64,000 nucleotides of DNA from Malurus cyaneus samueli (GCA_009741485.1 CM019220.1:23698225-23762224); one strand, 5' to 3'. Positions 12,488 through 26,772 are shown, counted from the first letter of the stretch. The notes: generated by a model from the letters alone, not told the origin. Made by a program: numbers and translations.

Positions 12488-14405
12488 ATTTGATGTCCGT
12501 TACCAATAAAGGCTCTGAAGCTTAACATGAAATCACATTAATCTTTTAAATTGACTCTTAGGCTTGGGCTTCTGCTGTTGGTTTTCAATCCAAGATAAAT
12601 TTCATACACTGGTGGGGAGGATTAATTTCTAGACATCAGAAAAATAATGGTGTGAGGTCTGTAAGTTGGCCTACACCTTCAGATGTTTTGGAGTCAAATT
12701 GTTTGTATTCTTCTCCCTCAGTTATTGAATTATCAATGTTTCTGAAATGAGTTTTTTTTTTAAATTTTTGATGATGGAAGGATGAAATTGTTTTGAAGGG
12801 GCTTTATAAGCCAGGAGCAGCTCTTGCCAGTAGATGGAGGTAATGAGATACAGAAGTCAAACTGGATCCTCTAATCCTTTGAAGATGGGATAAAAGCCAA
12901 GTGATATGTAGGAGAAAGGAGAACTTGCAGTTTGTTTTTGCATTTTGTAGGACTTGCACAAGAAATTAAGAAAGCATCTTTATAACAGGATTCAGACTCA
13001 AAATCTACTGTGCAAGTATTTCTGCATCCGTTTTTTTCTCCATTTTCTTCATGGTTTATGCAGGTAATTAGTATTCTTCATGCAAGAGTGTTTTGGGGCT
13101 CGTCTGACAGTATGAGTCACAGTGAGAATTGATTCTCTCACAGCACTTTTCTAGTTTGCCTTTTGGTTTATAGCGTTTCATCCTGTTTTTTTAAATTGGC
13201 TAAAAGAAGGAAGCTGGTTTAGCTGAATTCAGGCTCAGGGTACATGGCTGAATTTTGTGAGGGCTGATCCTGTGGGACAAGACCCGGACACTTGTTTACA
13301 ATATAAAATCCTGCTGTTAACCTCCAAACTGAAATCCCCTTTTTGATAGTTACACGTTATTCATCTAGCAGACGGTAGCAGTTGCAGCAGCATAATTCTG
13401 CCTTTTGCCTCAAGAGCAGTTGGACAGTTTCTAAAGTCAGTTTAGAGGATGCCCGTATAAATTAAGTTTGCACATTGCCATTCCCACTTGCTTTATTTCT
13501 AAAGAAATAACTTGCAATCAGTTCTCCGAGTGGAGAATTTTAAGTTGCATTATTTTGAGAGGGTCTACAGCAACTTGGTGCACAGTAACTCTTCCATGTG
13601 CTGCACTGCTGCCTTTGCATTGGGAACCCTGAGATTATTCCAACTCACCTTATCTTGCTACTTCACAGGATGAAACTGAAGCCTCTGAATCTCTCAGCTA
13701 CTCACTTTAATTAGAAAATTGCCCAGAGGTGTCAGGAATAATGGTATTAAGCACATTCCTGTTGTGGGCCTGGTGTCTCATGCTCAATTCTTGCTTTGGA
13801 GAGAGAGCTCAGATCCCTGTGTTCCGACTTTTAAAGTCTTTCTGCAGAGTTATGGGAGGTGTGGCTGACACTTGGAGCTCACAGGCCAGGGTTAAACAAA
13901 ACCAAAACAGAAACCCAGAGCTGAGAGATTTCAGACAGCATGAGAGCAGTATGTTTGAACATTCCCAGCGTGTTTTTGCTAGTGAGATATGTACGAGTGT
14001 GAGTTCAGAGATTTATTTATTTTTTAAAGAAAAAATGCCTGGCTAAGGAAATGTCATTTTTCTTAGCTCTGTCACAAATTCCATAGATGTTGGCACTAAC
14101 TCTTTTTCCTCATATGCAAAAGTAGAACTTGCCATAAATTGGCTGTCAAAGCTTGGTAGAAAGTTAACCACTCAACGTAAACTATTTTATGACAGTTATG
14201 CACTGTCCATGGAATAAATGAACTTAATATCAACAGTTTGTGGGTCTGTATTTCTCCTTTCATCCCATATTACAGCAGTGAAAATAACTGAGCTTTCTAG
14301 AAGCCTGTTTGTGCAGGATGATATGGAAAACAATGCCTTGGAAGGAGAGCTTGTTGATCTGGAAATAACATCTGGAGTCGTTAGTTCGGGTGAATAACAA
14401 AGAGC
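12488..14405. other. Non-coding DNA, nothing recognised
   Basis: AT-rich sequence without recognised elements. A plus-strand open frame at 13,729-14,046 (105 codons) shows no known motif. Confidence 0.5.
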
Positions 14406-14517
14406 TTGAATAACAATAAATTAAATAAAATAAAAATAATTATTATTAAAAAGTAATAAATAAATGGATAATAATAATAAAAAGAGTTTGAATAACAAAG
14501 AGCTAATTCTGACTTCA
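14406..14517. repeat. AT-rich simple repeat with local duplication
   Basis: A run of aataaa and taataa units is flanked by near-copies of 'gaataacaaagagct' (14,393-14,407 and about 14,490-14,505). This suggests slippage or a small duplication around the repeat. Confidence 0.8.
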
Positions 14518-14789
14518 GGATGCTGCACTTGTGTGTCAGGGTGCTGGTAATGCACACGTGCTGGGGATGCTGTACCAAAGACTTCTGGAGCAAAGAAATG
14601 TACTGGGAGTTGAGAATAAGAATGGCTTCTAGGCTGGGTTAAGGGTGAAAAGAATACTAAAATGTCACACCTAGGGATAGCAAAAAAAGAACATCTGAAA
14701 GAAAGGCTTAAGGATCGAGGATGTGAAATTTTGATTGTGGATGTCTCAAGAATCATCCCTGCTTAAAGGTTTGTGAGCTGGCACTGAGG

Positions 14790-14998
14790 AAGCTGAACAA
14801 TGGAAGGCTGAAGGGTGCTGGGCACTGCCCAGAGCTCCCCAGGGAATGGGCACAGCCCCAGAGCTCCAGGAGCGTTTGGACAGCACTGACAGGGATGCAC
14901 AGGGTGGGATTGTTGGGATGTTTATGCAGGGACAGGGATTCATCAGGGGATCATCCGTATGGGTCCCTTCCACTTAAGGTATTCTGTGATCCTGTGAA
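14790..14998 (+). mobile_element. CR1 LINE 3' fragment of a second subfamily
   Basis: 'gtgctgggcactgcccagagctccccagggaatgggcacagccc', 'agctccaggagcgtttggacagc', 'agggatgcacagggtgggattgttggg' and 'gggtcccttccact' mark a CR1 subfamily distinct from the common 'gtggaaggtgtccctgcc' type. Confidence 0.88.
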
Positions 14999-17900
14999 AT
15001 ACCAGAACTCCCAAAACACAGTGCTAAGTCTTTCCTCTTTCACTGTTATACCAGGAATAGTGCTCAGTCCATGGAAGTTTCCTAAATCTCCTAATTCAGT
15101 GTCAGTCTGTAAAGCGTGGCATAGAAATTCTGATTTCGAACTAACGTTGCTTTATTTGATTAGGGGGGCTTTTTCTGTGATTTGACAATTCAGGTCTTAC
15201 ATTTAGGGAGATGAGTTTAATGCTGCTAGGAAAAAATAGTCCCTGGCTATGGCAAAGGGAGACTTTGAATTTTGGGTAGAATTGCTCTAATAACAGACAT
15301 TTTGGGGCACCTTTGGTGACCATTGCTGTTTCTGAACTCCTGCTGCGTGTTCAGGTCAAGGTGAATTAATGTCCCTTTACATCAAAACCCACCGCTGAAA
15401 TCTATAAGCAAATAATGTCAGCTTTTATATTGTGTGCTTGCTCCAGGTTAAAATATTCTAGGACCGGTAATTCATCTATTATACTTCTGTGTTTATAGTA
15501 CTTACTGAATTTATTTGTAAATTTGCAGTGATAAATTTTAAAAGTGAGGTGTGTTGGTGATTAATCTGAGGCCGACTAGGCTTGGTAGCAAATAGCATTT
15601 CCCAGTGCTGCTAAATAATGCTGAGGAGCTCATTGAAACGGTCACTTGAATTCTAAAACCACACTCTTTGATTCAGACAAGGCCAGCAGTGAACTGTAAA
15701 GATGCAGCTCTGTACAGATGCAGGAGCTGAGCTCAATAGTTCCCTTCTCCTGCCTGCTGGAGCGACAGGCAGTGCGTGACACGGGAACAGTTGTGGCAAT
15801 GTACCTTCCAAATCCGGCATTTCCAAAGCCTGCTGTATGCAGGGATTGTTCATGGGATTTGCGGGGTCCTTTCTCCTTTGATTTGGGGGAGGAAGCTTGG
15901 GGAGCACAACTGGCGACTGTTCAAGAGAGGATGAGAATCTCAAGGGAAAGGTCTTTGGCACAGTGCTGTTAGAGGAAGGCTGGTGTTTTGGGGAGGGACT
16001 GGAGGATGTCACTGGTGGGAAATAGAAGATCTGGAAGACAGAATCAAAAGGAGCAAAGATTTGGGTCACTAACGTTTGTTTCAAGTGCAATGCCAGTTTT
16101 AGATTATTTGGTAGCAGAGTGGGGACCTGGGCTTACTTTGCCTTTGCACCAACGGATAGAAAACATTGTTTGGCTTATGTTTGTATATTCATGATATTTG
16201 TATTTATTTGGCTTGTAAATGTAGGTTTGTGTAGTTTAGGGGAAAATAAATCTTAACCCTGAAAACCTAGAAAGTGATCTGGCAGGGTGAGGGCTGGTTT
16301 GCTTTTCAGGTGTTAACGCTGCTCCCCTGCGCTCACCACAGGTGAGGAAACCTGAGGTGTTATTCCCTGGCCGTATCCTATTTCTCTCAGCCTGGGGATA
16401 GCTTTTCAGAAGCGCTTGTGGACATCAAATCCCACTGCTTTTCAAAGGTCCCCTGTGAGATGTCTGGTTTGGTGGTTCAAATTAAGAGTGCAGGATGCTT
16501 ACAGATCCCTCGAGGACACGTTTCTGTGCCTTGTTGGCCTGGTAATTGCTCTGTGCTGTTTTCTGGGTGTCAATATCTCCGAGTTGATAAGGGAGAGGTG
16601 CTGTAAACACGTGTTCCTGCTTAACCAGGGTTAAACCACAGCAAGACCAATCCTCTTTACTTTTCCCTCTAGAAAACCTCCAGGTATTTGCTGTAGAGAT
16701 CAGCAGGAACAAATTCAAATGCACTCCCTGAATGTATCTAAGTCTCCATGGGGTGGAGTTGTGCTTTAAAATAGGTGTTGGGAGCTGAGCTGCTCTTTGT
16801 ATCTATTATACCTGTCCTGATTTCTGCCTTCAGAAAATTGTTGATTAAACAAGGGGAATAAGGATTAGGAGCACAAGGAAGAAGAGTTTCCTGTACAGGA
16901 GCAGGGGGTTTATGTTGTATATGTGAAAGCTGTCTGAAATCAGTCTGAAATCAGAGTGAGGTGATGGGAATGAGCACCCCAATACTGACAGGATAATTGC
17001 TGTCTGTTTTCTATCAGGAATGCTTGTTGTATTCACACATACTTGGGTTGTTTTCAGACTAGCATTACAAATACTCTGAATTCTATCATATGAAAACAAT
17101 GAATCTCTACAAAGGTAAGACTGGATTTAATGCTAAAATGGGAGATACCATCTTCCGGCTCTACACGTACCTTTATGACTCTCAGGGGCATCAGTGTGAA
17201 GTCACCTGTTGAGTTTGATGTTAATGAAGTGGAAATATGAAATGAATCTGTTATGATGTGATCCTAAAACAAAGTAAGTGAAGCTTTGCTCCATTTTGAT
17301 GAAACTGTGGTCAGGCAGCTCACTTAGAGAAGAAGAAGAGGTAGGAGAAGCCCTATGGTCAGAGTTTGGATGCTGAAGTCCACAAGCTGTTGGTTTCTGG
17401 GATGAGGAATAGATTTCCTTCTGAAACTGCACTGTAGAGGATAGAAACAGGTATGAAACAGATTAGGGAAGTGGGAAGGAGTGTGTTGTGATGTGTCTCT
17501 GTCTCCCCCTGTGCTGTCACTCAGATAACTGAAATGGATTACCTTGTGCTTTGGGTACAAGTGATGAAGACCAAGAATTTTATTTTCTGACAGGGTGTCA
17601 AAAAGAAAAGGAAGAAAAATGCCTGTATTGTTTAGGCTGTTATCATTTACCTTGGGGTTGTATTGCAAACAGCTGTGTACTATCACATGTGATGGGTAAA
17701 CTCAGCCAAGACCATCATCCTGTTCTGTGGAATGAAATTTAGATTTTAGCGCAGTTTCTGGCTTTGTCTCTACATGGTGGTTTTAAAACTGGGGCACAGA
17801 TGCACCTTCAGCATATAATGCATATGCATAATCAAAAGCACTGGTTTGCAGTAAATAATTCATGTCAGTTGGGGCACTTGGTTCTGATAATGAGATCTCA

Positions 17901-18619
17901 GGGGCTTGGCTCTTTTCGGATGATAGATGAAATATTTGCTGTTAGTCATTCACACTGACAACTACTTAGTCGCTAATAGGATTTGTGTGTTGAGGGGAAG
18001 GAAATTCCTGAAGTTTTTTGGTTGTTCCTGTACTTCCTTGATATCTCTTTTTCCTGATTGCTGGGCTGTGAGCACCTCTGACAGATAAAACTTGGAAGGA
18101 CAAATATCTACCACCCTTGTGTGAAAACCTCTAGGAACTGACATAGGTGGGGCTATAAATCTGTGTTACACTGTTATTGACAACCTGCTCCGTACAAAAT
18201 CCATCTGGAAATTGTTTTTTGAAGAGGTGGAATGTTGATAGGCAGAGAGGTGTTGGTATTTCTGTATTTTCCATTCATGAAAATGTGGGTGGAAAAGAAT
18301 TTTAATATTTTTATACCCATTAAACTTCTAGGAAATATGCAGACTTGGTTAGCTTTGTCCCTCCCTTTGGGTAAACTCAAGCAGGACAAAATCCTTTGTG
18401 TTCTGTCCCACAACTGATGCTGAGCTAAGAAATTGTGAAGTAAGCTTTTTTTTCACCTGCTGGCATTTTTCTTACCAACTTATGTGCCAGAGAAGTGATG
18501 AGTGACAGCATTTGCTCAAAATCTGTTGATGCTCTTGAGCTTTCAAGTCAGCAATTCAAAACTTGGGAAGAGGTGACTGATAGAAGGAGAAATTATTTGG
18601 GATCAGGCTGCAGTAAATG
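14999..18619. other. Non-coding DNA, nothing recognised
   Basis: About 3.6 kb with no supported exon or repeat. Open frames here (for example 15,653-16,090 minus) lack motifs. Confidence 0.5.
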
Positions 18620-18702
18620 CTCCCCCCATGGCAATGGGGCATGGAATGAGATGATTTTTGAGGTCCCATCCGATCCAAATCAGTCTGGGATTCTACCCTA
18701 AA
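18620..18702 (+). mobile_element. CR1 tail fragment
   Basis: 'ccccatggcaatggggcatggaatgagatgatttttgaggtcccatccgatccaaatc' is a diverged CR1 3' end followed by a 'gggattct' remnant. Confidence 0.85.
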
Positions 18703-19199
18703 CCAATGAGGAGTGGGTTTAGCCTTGCACTTTGAATGTCAGGTTTTGTGTGTACAGTAGCAAACATAATGACCACAGGTTCTTCAATCTTAGGTCACTA
18801 AAAATGCTTTATTTTTATCAAAAACTTTACTAGCCAAAAATCTTCCTTAATGGCTGTGTTTTCTGGCACCCTTCCTTAGCGCACAGCACTGCAGCAATGC
18901 TGACAGCTTCTGTAATTAATAGCAAATTAGCATATGACAGTGGCTCCTGCTAAACCTTGAACCATCTGCTCGTGGCACTTGGCTTGTCAGTCTTCTGTGC
19001 AGGGATCTGGTGAGGGTATTCAAGAGGAGTCCTGTGTTTTTTCCCTTCCAGAATGTTTTAAATACACACCTCATAATTAGGCAGGGAAGAGGTGGGTTTT
19101 TTTAAACTCTTCAGTAATTATTGCCTCCTTTGTGCACTTGTTCCTTGATAACAGAAAGGGGGAAAGGGATCTGTGTGGAAGTCTTGAGCTTCTGTTGTT

Positions 19200-19362
19200 A
19201 CTGAGACCCAGAGAAGCTGTGGCTGCCCCATCCCTGGAGGTGTCCAAGACCAGGTTGAACAGGGTTTGGAGCACCCTGGGAGAGGGGAAGGTTTCCTTGC
19301 TCATGGTAGGGGGTTGGGATAAAATGGACTTTAAAGTCCTTTCCAACCCAAACCATTGTATT
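19200..19362 (+). mobile_element. CR1 LINE 3' fragment
   Basis: 'cccagagaagctgtggctgccccatccctggaggtgtccaagaccaggttgaac', 'ttggagcaccctggga' and 'ctttccaacccaaaccatt' are in the usual order. Confidence 0.95.
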
Positions 19363-20744
19363 TGAGGGAACTCTTCTCAGTGTCTAACTTGAAGGAGAAA
19401 AACTGAAACTATGCTTGATCTGTCTGATCACCAGTGCTGTAAGAAGATATATTGCTACTTTTGACTCTGGACATAGTTTATGAGCTGCTCTGCTTGTATG
19501 CAGGTATCTGTTGGGTATTGCTCTAATAATGCTAAAAAAATGAGCTGGAAGGTGGATTGCTTCAAGAATAAAGACAAAGCTGGCTGTGAAGGGATGGCTC
19601 AATATATGTAAATAACTCGCCTTTATTCTCGTAATTCTGTTATCCTGATGAGCTTCCGTATTCTCCAAAGCCTCTATCAGCATTCCATATGTATGCTGAT
19701 GATTATTCACTGTAAGTGTTGCTTTTGCAGCACAGTAAGCCTGGTGGGAAGGATACAGCCACTGCTGCTATAGTGAGGATTTTATCTAAGCTTCTTGCTC
19801 AAAAAATTCCTGATTTCAATATTTCTGTTAATTCCACTTCCTTCCAGTATGACTGTGCTACGCTACTTGTCTGAAAACAAGGATATTTTAAAAGAAATGT
19901 CATTTTTTAGCAGGGTGAACTCTGGTGAGTGTGTATGGCAAGTGAAGCGAGTTGAAAATCCCTTTGGTTCAGCTGTTTTCTGTGGAGAATAAATTAACAG
20001 AACAGGAGCGCGTTCTGTTTTCATGTGAGCTTAACACCGAGTGGTCATATGGGTTCCTGCAGAAGTGGGTCAAAGCTATTTTTGCTCTTTGCCTCCAGCC
20101 ATTAAGAGGAAAAATTGGACACCTGGCTCTTCCTTACGCCAGGCGTTTAATGTCTATTTTAACATGCCTTCACCACAAGGAAATAAAAGCCCTTTCAGCT
20201 ACTGTTCTCTCTCTTGGAGGAACTGCAGCTTTAAAAATGGATGGACACGTGCTGGGTTAATGATGAAAATACATTTTACTCCTAAGAGATAAGCGGTAAT
20301 TGAATACATGGGTATTTTAGCTAAGGCTAGAAAGGCGTTCTAGGGATTTGGAAGTGGTATTTAAATTGAACATACAGCTGTGCTTACAGAGCGGGCACCC
20401 TATGGAATATACTGCACACAACCTGAAAGTGGAACGAGGAGAACCTCGGCGAAATTGTATCAACTGTGATCAGAACTGGCTTGAATTTTGCTAGGTTAAC
20501 TTGAAATACAGCACAAGACACTTGACTTTTGGCCGCTCAGATTGACTGAAACCAAACTCATCACCATTGCGGTCAGCTGAGGTTTGGAAAGGCAATGAGG
20601 GGTAACAGCACTTGAGCAGAAAATGAAAATGAAAGGTACCAGCCATGGATGATGAGTATCCTGAGAGGATCTACTAGATTGCTGGTTTATTCTGTTCCCC
20701 TCTCCTTTTGGAATGGTTTCACAGGTTTACATGGTTGCATGAGA
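19363..20744. other. Non-coding DNA, nothing recognised
   Basis: No recognised gene or repeat was found between two CR1 copies. Confidence 0.5.
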
Positions 20745-21215
20745 GTCACAGAATTGTTAAAGCTGAAGAGACCTCCAAGATGGAGCCCAAACATTCCCCC
20801 AGCACTGCCAAGTCCACCCTGGGCTCTTGCCAGCTTTGGGCCTGTGACCACTGCCCTGGGCAGCCTGCTCAGTGCCCAGCCACTCTTCTTCCCTGATCTC
20901 CAGCCTGACCCTGCCCTGGCACAGCTCCAGGGTTCTGTCCCGTCACAGGGCACAGAGATGGGAGCTGTCCCTCGTGGTGAAGCTGCAGGCCCCAATGAGG
21001 TATGAGCTCATCTCTCCTCCAAGCTGAACAAACCAATGGACTTCAGCAGTTCCTCATTCAGCTGCCCCTCTGGGCTCTTCAGCACCTTTGTGTCCCTCCT
21101 TTGGACGCTCTCCAGCAACTTTATATCCTCCTGATATTGTGGTGCCCAAAACTTTCCCCAGTGCAGAGCAGAGAGGGACAATCCCCTCTCTGGCCTGGCT
21201 GCAGCCTGTCAATCA
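20745..21215 (-). mobile_element. CR1 LINE 3' fragment, long
   Basis: Minus-strand CR1 with 'cacagaattgttaaagctgaagagacctccaaga' at its tail, then 'tctccagcctgaccctgccctggcacagctccagggttctgtcccgtcac', 'gaggtatgagctca', 'ctctgggctcttcagcacctttgtgtccctcctttggacgctctccagc' and 'tggtgcccaaaac'. At about 470 bases it is the longest CR1 copy in the window and belongs to a different subfamily from most others. Confidence 0.93.
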
Positions 21216-24200
21216 ATCTGCTACTTTGTCTTCATGCTAAAAGGGCCTGGATTTTCCAGGTCTGGTTTATCAGTTGATGTTTATCTCCCTTGAAAGTCAT
21301 TTTCCTTTTGATAAGGTCACACACGGCGGTAATTGAAAAGAAAAAATAGTTCTGTGGTGGTTCAGGTCTTGTGTTCTATTTCTGAGGTACCTGTACTTGG
21401 CCTCACTGACCTTCCAGACCACAAGGTACTTTAAACTCCTTTTTTTTTGTGTGTCAAGGAGTAAGACCTGTAGCAAACAGACCGGGAGTTCTTGGCTTTG
21501 AGAGAAAGCATTTGACCTTTGCAAGGTTGTGGTGATTTTTATTCAACCAAGCAGAGCTGGAGTTCTCTAAGGTCCTTGAAGTCTCCCTGGTTTGCAGTTG
21601 GTGACAGCCAGCTGCCTGGACCAAGCCAGGAAAGGTTCCTCTGTGCCATGTCTGTGGGGGGATGTACATTTTAAATAAAAACTGTGTTGGTGCTTCTTGT
21701 GCAGTTTCAAGTCTGCATTTTGTTATCTACATTAATTAATTAGTTAGTTCTACGTAATGTTTGAATGAAGAAGGGATTTTGGTTTTCGCTGTTTTCCATG
21801 GAGCGACTCTATCATACATTGTTTTCTGCACAGCCATTTAAAATCATGTCAGGAAGGAATTGGTCTGAAGCACATTTCCTTTGTTCTGTAGCAGGTACTA
21901 ATTCCTGCATTTTCCACAGCGGGAAATGCTTTAGGAGTATTAGGATGGGGGGAATGTGTATTTAAATCCCATCTGGTGCTGAGCTGAGCGTGGTGAGGAA
22001 GGTCATTCCAGGTAACCCATACATCCTATATAGGATAAATAGTGCTGCTGACATGTTTTTTCCCTGTTGATGGTCCCGTATCCTGGAAAGATGAGGCTCA
22101 TTTTTATCTGGAAAGTGAAAGCACGCCAATGGCTGAGCTCCAAGGACAATCACAGCTGCGGAGGTATTTTGGTTTGCCAGCAGGATGAAAAATATTAGGA
22201 AGTCACATTTCTTTTGTGAGTTGCCCTCAGTTTGTTGGTTTTTAAGGAGTCTGTGCTCCACGTGTGCTCTGATGTGAAGGCTGGCAGGGGGAGCGGGACT
22301 CCCAGTCGTGTCGCACTGCGGAATTATTGCAGGTGTAAAGAGAAGGTTTTGACGGACTGATTTTATAATTTATGGGGTTTTAGCTCTTCAGTGTAGGACG
22401 GCTGTCTGTAAACAGTGATTTGCCACAGTGCTGGGAGAAAATTGAGAGCAATGTGTAAAGGCTGAGTCCTTCAAATGCTGTTGATATCTCAGAAGAGTTA
22501 GTGGGTTTTAGCTGAAGCTAATGAGGGGCTGGCAGAATGTCTTGGGCCACTGCAGAGCAGAGGTTTGGAAATAATTGGCTTTTTTTCTTGCCTAGAAAAC
22601 GGTGAAAAGTATCAAATGCAACCTTTTCATGAGGTCAAATGTACATTTTCCAAAGCAGGAGGCCAGATTCTCATGGAACACACGTAGATATATTGTGTCA
22701 CACACTTGGGACAGTTGTACCTCACTGAAATAAGGCTTTCCCTTAATTTTACACAAACTCCTATTGTTTTAGCACAAGAAAAATCACTCTTTGTAGTCAG
22801 TGCCTATCATTTGAGTGCCTCTATCATTTGCCAGTGGCTGCTGAAATGCAGTGGTTTATTTCCCTCTCTAAGTGCACGTGCTTGCTTTGCCCATAATGCC
22901 TCCAACATTAATGCTGGCTGTGTTTACAACGGGTTGTTTGGGGATTGTAAATAATTTCAAAGCAGCAGGAGTGACCTACTTCTTAGAAGCATTTGCCTCC
23001 TGGCTGTTTTGCGGGTTCCGTGGATTCCTAGATCCCTTCCATGGGAAGGCAATCTTCTTTCAGGTTTAATGCTGTACAAATGTAAAGAGCAGTATAATTT
23101 CAAATATTATGCAACTGAACTGCTGCTTGTTTGTACAGTTATTGTACTTTGTAAAAGGTGTTCAGCATTCAGCACAGAAGCAAGTGTGGCATGGGTAACA
23201 AATGTATAAACTGTGTGAATGCTTTTTGGAGTACAGCAAATAATTAAAAGTAAAATGTTTATTAGTTGGTTTTTTTTTAACTCCTGTTTTAGGCTATTCA
23301 CAATTCTATGTAAGAATACTAAGTTTCTGTTCTTTGCTTATTTGATTTTAATTTTGCCAACACTATATTTCACGAGACAGACTTAGGATTTATGTCTGCA
23401 GGGTTGTCATGAAATACAGTTTTGGGTAGAGGTAATATGTGATTCCCAGCTCTATCCTAGCTCTTCTCCTCTCCCCCTTCCTTGCTGAGTTCCTTCTTCC
23501 TGAATTGATGGCATTATTTCTGGGGACACTTCACTCTCTGTCATGTTTTAATTTGAATTTAGGCGCATTGTTCCTAATGGATTTACAGGCATAACAAAAT
23601 CCTGGCAGGGTCCCTCTTCTCTTGCACAACATTTTCCTCTGACAATGCAGATATTTCTTGAGTTGGAGAAGCTTGTATTTTAAGAAGGATGGCATTTTTT
23701 TTGCTAAGAATGTCATTTACCAGGTTAAACTAGTGTAATGGAATGAGAGCAAAGTGAGGTGTGTTGCTAAATGTAAAGCAGCAAGGTTGAGGTAGAAATG
23801 CATGGCATACTCGAGGTTTAATTATAGAGTAAGGAAATGGAAAATGTTCACTTGCCCTCGGGGTACTGAGGTACACGACCGAAATTGTGGAGTTACCCTA
23901 ACCTAGTCTCAAAGAGATAACTGTTTTTACTTAAGGATTAAACCTCAAACCATCAACTGAAAGCAGAGGACAAAGAGAGCTGGCTTGGTTTTCAAAACAG
24001 CTGAATTGGGAACGAGTCTGTGTCTTGGCTGTGGTTAGAACGATTCTCCAAACTGGGCATGAGAAAACACCTGCCTCCAGAATGCCATGGGAATGATGCC
24101 TTTGTTCAAACCCCTCAGAAGAGCTGGGGGTGTTTTTAGGAAAGGGGAGCCTTTATTTTGGGTTTGCTGCAGCCATCGCTGCCGTCTCCCTGTTTTTCTG

Positions 24201-24782
24201 GGAGCGCTGGTGTTGCTGTTCTGCGCTCCCACTGCTCCAGGGAGGGATGGGCTCCTTTCCAAGCTCGTTAGAGGAGCAGGAGCAGCTCTGCTCATGGAGG
24301 AGTCACATCCTGTCACCAGATCTCACAGGAGGATGAAATCCTTCCAGACAGGGGAGCTCCCTGGATTACCATGATGATTTTGATTTTTGAAATCGTGTGG
24401 TTTTGCACTTTTCTCTATGTTCAATGGGTTTGAAGTGGGTCTATTCACTCAGATTGCTTGTGAAAAATGAATCCTAATCATTCGGCAGGGCAATAAGAAT
24501 GTTGATTTTCACTCCTTTCAGGAGCCGAGTTTGGGCCTGGTTTTGCAATGCGGCCTGTGTGCTGAACCTCTCCCTCACTGTGTAGATGTTCAGTTTTGGT
24601 TTTAAAGATGTTCTTTATTAGGCTGAGAGCTGGAGTGGCTTAGATTCTTGGGGGCAGGAGGCTGATCTTATCAGGCTTGTTTGCTTCCTTCCCTCTGGGC
24701 CCTCCCTCCATCCCTTCCATCCTCACTGACCCAAGGCCTTCCACAGCGGCTCCTCCTTGTTTTCCCAGACTGCTGTGTTTTA

Positions 24783-24875
24783 TTAAAAAAATATTATATT
24801 TTTCTTTTATATATATATTTTATTATTCTTATATTTTATTATATTAAAATTTATTGTTTATTATGTTTAATTAAA
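24783..24875. repeat. AT-rich simple tract
   Basis: Almost pure A and T with tatatatatat and tattattctta-type units. Confidence 0.8.
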
Positions 24876-25722
24876 TGTCTGAAGCAGAACTCTGTGCTGC
24901 TGTGCTTTGTAACTGCTCCCGTATCTTCCTCTCTTGTCCCTCACAGGAGTGGCATTTTCTCCAGCCAACAGGACAGAAAAACTGTTTTTCCAGTTTTTGG
25001 TGTCACCCAGTGGCTCAAAAGTGCGTTCGGAATGGATCTGGTTTGTGTTTTGTTCACAATTTTAACACTTTGATCTCAAATCCCGGAATGTAACCTGACC
25101 TAAGGAATGGTTCCTTCCTGCTGTAGGAATATCTGGGGCTCTTTTCCGTTGTTCAGCACCTGATCTTGGCGTCTGTGTGTGGCCGTGGGCTCGTGTTAAT
25201 CTTTATTTTGGCCGACAGATCCTCAGATTTGCCTTCCAGCGAGTGCGTGGCTTCTGCAGGCTTTTTATTCCTGGTCAGTGTTTATCAGCAGCCATCAAAT
25301 TCAATTGTCTTGCCTGTAGACAATGGAAATGTCACTTTCGTCCCTTGTGACTGGAATAAGCACTTTCTTTGGGGTACTGGAGTGAATAAAAAAACGCACA
25401 CAATTTCTTTTCTTTTTTCCCACTTGAACATTTTGAGGTTTTTATATGTCTAAGAATGAATGATGGAAAAAGGTATTTTTCGTGCAGTTTGTTTTTCTTC
25501 CTCTGAAAAGACTTTGGACAAGTTGGGAAGGGGGATGTAAACCTTGGAAAAAAAAGAATTGTTGTGTCAAGTGACAATTTCTCTTCTGTATTGTGAAAAA
25601 ATGGGAAGCCTTTCCATTAAACTTCACTCAGATAATTGAAATAATTTAGTTATAGGGAGGGGAGCCTATGAATGTTCCCTGTAGAAATTCACTGTAGAAG
25701 AAGAGGTTTCTGGAAGGAGGGT

Positions 25723-25747
25723 AAAAAAAAAAAAAAAAAAAAAAAAA
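25723..25747 (+). repeat. Poly-A run of 25
   Basis: An uninterrupted A25 tract. No retrogene or SINE body was seen on its 5' side, so there is no support for reading it as a processed-transcript tail. Confidence 0.95.
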
Positions 25748-26725
25748 GAAAGGCAGAAAATACTTAAAATACCTGAAAGTGAAATGAATGCTCATGGACT
25801 TGGAAGCAGATGAGGAAGTGAAGAATTGGTTTTGGTTTGAACGATGGGCAAGGAACTGAGAAAGCAATTTTAAGCAGCTGATACATTGACCTGAACTGTG
25901 GAATAATCACAAAATAGACAAAAATCACTTTGAGATGGGAAGGTCACCCTGCTCTTTGGTATTCCAGCAGGCACGTCAGTGCCATCTTTGCTGTCCCTCA
26001 TGTTGGCTGTAGCAACGTTGGAACTGAAGGAGAATCTCAATTACCTGCAGTGTTCAGGTATTGCTGAAACCTCCCTTCAAGGGCTGATGGTAAAAAAATG
26101 AAATAGAAATCACTTTTCCTGCCTGGTTTTGAAAAAAAAAATCACGTAAGACTGGAAATATCCCAGCGTAGGTAGAATTAAGTGTATTCACTTGAACACA
26201 GCCTCAGGATGCTGGGTAAAATCAGGAAAAATTGCAAAAGAAATGAGGGTCAGATGGCAGCACGTGGCTGGAACAACCTTAGGAGAGATGTCTGAAATGA
26301 AAGTTGCCGTAGTGAACAGAGGGAAATGCAGGGAAGGGTTTTGCCATGATGAAGCAGTTTGTGACTTTTACAGCTTGAACCAAATGGTTTTATTTTGTCG
26401 TGAAGATTGCCTGGGAAAGCACTGCTCATATCAATTTTTCCCAGTGATAAAAATCCTCACTGCTGCAGAGTTCCTGATGCCTAAACTGGAAAATATAAAA
26501 TAGAGGAGTTTTTGCCTTGGCAGGTGTACTTGCAGTTTGAAGGAAATTGATGCTTGGGTTGAAGCAGATACTCACTAAGAGGCTTTTCTGTCTGTTTTAA
26601 TACTGGAAACAGATTTCTGCAGTGGATTTGCTGGGTGATGAAGAACATCACAGTTTGATATTGCTGTTTTTGTAGAATCTACAATATTTGTAAATATGCA
26701 AATTTACAGAGGCGCTGGGCTGATG

Positions 26726-26772
26726 TTTGGGCTCAATCTTGGAGGTCTTTTCCAACCTTAGTGATTCAGTAA
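26726..26772 (+). mobile_element. CR1 tail remnant
   Basis: 'gggctcaatcttggaggtcttttccaaccttagtgattcagt' matches the last 40-odd bases of the CR1 subfamily ending 'gaggtcttttccaacctcaatgattctgtg'. Confidence 0.8.

Larger units (their letters stand above)
21216..26725. other. Non-coding DNA with simple tracts, no gene recognised
   Basis: About 5.5 kb without recognisable exons. An AT-rich tract lies at 24,783-24,875 and an A25 run at 25,723-25,747 (listed separately). The GC-richer patch at 24,160-24,310 has open frames on both strands but no motif. Confidence 0.5.

Noticed and set aside
25646..25867. Processed pseudogene ending in the A25 tract
   Set aside because: No recognisable coding or SINE body precedes the tract and no target-site duplication was seen.
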